The position numbers and the translations under genes are program-made. From assembly GCA_937877565.1 (NCBI GenBank), contig CALFJB010000019.1:1-34114 (forward strand): a DNA stretch of 34,114 bases, written 5' to 3'. Under the pieces are notes generated by a model. That model ran no database searches. It saw only the letters and a list, made by a program, of their open reading frames with translations, and was not told the origin of the DNA. Positions 31,644 to 34,114 of this stretch are shown here, piece by piece (the first letter of the stretch is position 1; each line of letters begins with the position of its first letter). The DNA is from an uncultured Selenomonadales bacterium (lineage in GTDB: Bacteria; Bacillota; Negativicutes; Selenomonadales; Selenomonadaceae).

Positions 31644-34114
31644 TTGAAAGCAATAACGAAGAAGATTTTATTGGCAAGCGTAGCGGTTGGCGTAATAACG
31701 CCATTTGCGACGTGGGGGAGGGGTATTCAAAATTGCCCACGCTGAATATAATCCACCTTCAGCTGCCGAAAATAATGAAGTTATCATAAATGAAGGCAAC
31801 TACTCAATTAACGGTACAACTTACACCTTTACCAATCCTCTTACAAATACTTGGGGGACAATTTGGGGTGCTACTGCCGGTGCAACAAGTTTCAGTAACA
31901 ATATTTTTACTATTAACGGCGGAACACTTCAAGGCAGTATTCTTGGCGGTGTATATTCTCCAAACGGTTACGCCTCTTACAATACCTTGAATCTTAACGG
32001 CGGAACTTTTTTAGACTTCGGATCATTTTTTGGAGCAAATACAAACGCACTTGCACTAGGTAACGTTGTAAACATTGGGCAGGGTGTAACTTTTCCGACG
32101 GAATATTTTTTCATTCACGGCGGATATTCCCCAACTGCAACTGAAAATGTAATAAATGTGAACGGCGATATTGATAACACTTCCGCACATATTGCGGCAG
32201 GCAACGCAAATGATGCGGCTTATGATAACGTTGTAAACATTAACAGCGGTACAGTAAATTTAGATCACATTTACGGCGCGTTTTCAAATAATTTGGTTCA
32301 AGGCAACAAGGTAAATATAAAGGGCGGCACTGTTACTACATCAGGTGATATTGTCGGCGGTTATATATCGAATGACAGCGATTCCGGCACAGCCAATAAT
32401 AATGAGGTAAATATTTCGGCAGGAACGATAACTGCAAGTAATATTATTGGCGGTCGTGGTGCAGAAGATGCAACCAATAACAGAGTAAGCATTACAAATG
32501 GAAATATTACAAGCGAAGGACTTATTGGAGGAAGTGCTTATCAAGGTAACGCCACAAATAATACTGTAACTATCAATGCAGGGACTATTCAACACGTTAA
32601 AGGCGGTTACTCTACATATGGTGAAGCTACAGGCAATACTACGACAATTAACGATGGTACTTTTAATGATGTTGACGGCGGCGGCTCGGTAAATGTTTTA
32701 GCCTCAAATAATACTGTAAATATTAACGGCGGTACAATTAGCGAAGTTGTAAACGGCGGTGCAAGTACCAATGGAAATGCTACAAACAATATAGCGAATA
32801 TTACGGGCGGAACTATTGCAGTTGTTGAGGCAGGTTTTTCTTACTATGGTAATGTTACAGGAAACACAGCCAATATCAGCGGTGGAACCATTGACGGCGA
32901 AGTTATAGGCGGGGCTTCATATATCGGTAACGCCGAAAATAATACAGTAAATATAACCGGCGGTAATGTTACGCCTTCAAATTTGAGTTCTGAACTTTTT
33001 GTTTTGGGTACCTATTGGGTTGTTGGAGGTCGTGCCAAATTTGCTAATAACAACAAAGTAAATATAACAGGTGGTAATTTAAATAATGTCTTTGTTTGTG
33101 GTGGTGAAGGGTTTGAGTCAACAAACGCAAACGAAGTGAATATCAGCGCAGGCGAAATAGTTATTGTTTATGGAGGCGATAGCTATGACGGAGACGCAAC
33201 AAATAACAAAGTTAATATTAGTGGCGGATCTGTTGTATATGTTCATGGCGGCAACGTGCACAACGGCACTTCAAGCGGCAACACCGTTGAAATTAGCGGC
33301 GGCGATATAAGCCATACGATTGCAAATAACGGATCAATCGCAACAAATAACACAATCAAAATTAACGGCGGAAATATAAATGCAGGCTATATTCATGGCG
33401 GCAGTGTATCTGACATCGCAACGAATAACTCTGTAATTATAAATGGCGGTAATATTTGGTGCCCATGGGACAGAAAAGGCGAACTTTGCGGCGGTTATGG
33501 TTATGCCGAAACAACGGAAGGTAACAGCATTGGAATAAAAGGTAACAGCGTTGAAATAAACGGCGGCACAATTACAAATTACAAAATTTACGGCGGATAC
33601 TGCTTAAACGCTCAAAATGCAACAAATAACATAGTAACAATAACCGGCGGTACAATCACTGATTCTGAAATTTACGGCGGTTATATTGCAGGTAGTGGTA
33701 CGGTTGCAGACAATTCTATAAATATTTATGGCAGTCCTGATTTAAAATCGGCAAATTTATATGGCGGTTATGCTCCAGAGGGTACCAGTTCAGATAATAC
33801 TTTAAATATTTATACCAAAGGATTAACCGCGCAAAATATCTACGACTTTCAAAATATAAATTTCTACTTGCCGAAAAATACAGTAAATGGCGACACGATT
33901 TTAACTTTGACTGGTGGCGTAAAAACCGATGTTTCAAATACAGATATTACAGCGATAGTACCGGGCGGCACTACTTTAACTGATGGCAATATTGTAAACC
34001 TGATAAAAAATGAAAACGGCGTGAGCGATATAAAATCAGGTACAGGTGAATTGGCTGAAGGCGTTTCATTTAAACACAAGCTGACTGTAAAAAGGTCAGT
34101 AGACGAAAAGCGAA
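31644..34114 (+). CDS. Giant repeat-rich secreted adhesin (autotransporter-like), out of frame at a poly-G tract; continues past the window
   Basis: TTG at 31644, 8 bases after TAGGAGG, begins a signal peptide (MKAITKKILLASVAVGVITP). This frame hits TGA at 31743. The adjacent frame carries the rest: from KIAHAEYNPPSAA (Ala codon at 31735) it is open to the end of the window, about 790 codons. Removing one G from GGGGG at 31714-31718 joins them as ATWGGVFKIAHAEYNPP, giving a signal peptidase site after AHA. The body is made of repeats of the form N-x-V-N-I-x-G-G-T-I-(x)4-I-x-G-G-(x)5-G-x-A-T-N, typical of a parallel beta-helix adhesin. In an organism with an outer membrane a C-terminal beta-barrel would be expected beyond the window. 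The reading frame may be phase variable, a pseudogene or a base error. Confidence 0.8.
31900..33760 (+). repeat. Degenerate tandem coding repeats of the adhesin
   Basis: More than twenty units of roughly 22-30 codons. Each has a VNI.GG core (AATATTAACGGCGG and variants) and a second GG about ten residues on, with AT(N)N linking units. DNA-level identity is low, so these are old or purifying repeats rather than recent copies. Confidence 0.8.

Noticed and set aside
31565..31990. Two short plus-strand frames at the adhesin start
   Set aside because: Both are out of frame with the signal peptide and the repeat body, and neither resembles a protein; the frameshifted adhesin explains the region.
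31900..33760. CRISPR-like periodicity
   Set aside because: The periodic GGCGG/AATATTA pattern is protein-coding, degenerate and of uneven spacing; no cas genes are present.

Overview
The window looks like the chromosome of a low-GC, Gram-negative-type Firmicute, most likely a member of the Negativicutes (Selenomonas/Acidaminococcus relatives). Three things point there. First, Firmicute-style layout: the RNA polymerase delta gene sits directly before pyrG, and rnhB, gatCAB and type III pantothenate kinase are present. Second, many genes start with TTG behind strong AGGAGG ribosome sites. Third, there are signs of an outer membrane: a very large repeat-rich secreted adhesin and a PilP/GspC-like envelope protein. 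This assignment is inference from gene content; no rRNA is present.

Layout. Bases 1 to about 860 have visibly different, GC-rich composition and codon use. They hold a truncated reading frame that fuses the start of a substrate-binding protein to the start of cobalamin synthase CobS, and they supply the last ~75 codons of a hybrid histidine kinase. I suspect an assembly chimera or a recombination boundary. Bases 2894-7119 (minus strand) carry argS-rpoE-pyrG and a small envelope protein, driven by a consensus promoter. Going the other way are rnhB, a Q/N-rich FliK-like protein and a signal-peptide-bearing acetolactate decarboxylase.

Bases 11280-21913 are the most interesting part. The genes for the tRNA amidotransferase GatCAB are split: gatC-gatA are separated from gatB by a 7.5-kb same-strand cassette. 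It holds a metallo-beta-lactamase-fold protein, a DpnM-like adenine methyltransferase, a PD-(D/E)XK nuclease, two adjacent and different DUF262 proteins (the first with a DUF1524 HNH domain) and a Fic protein. The genes are tightly packed, and I see no terminator between gatC and gatB. The cassette reads as a defence island embedded in an essential operon, so that gatB is expected to depend on readthrough across it.

Bases 22051-23950 hold a phosphatase-YbaK-coaX operon, followed by a convergent VOC-family gene and a tRNA dihydrouridine synthase. Bases 25647-31526 appear to be one operon: surE, three TPR-repeat genes (the first exported, the other two apparently cytosolic) and adenosylhomocysteinase. 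The window ends in a giant beta-helix-type adhesin. Its signal peptide is out of frame with the body by one base, at a GGGGGAGGGG tract.
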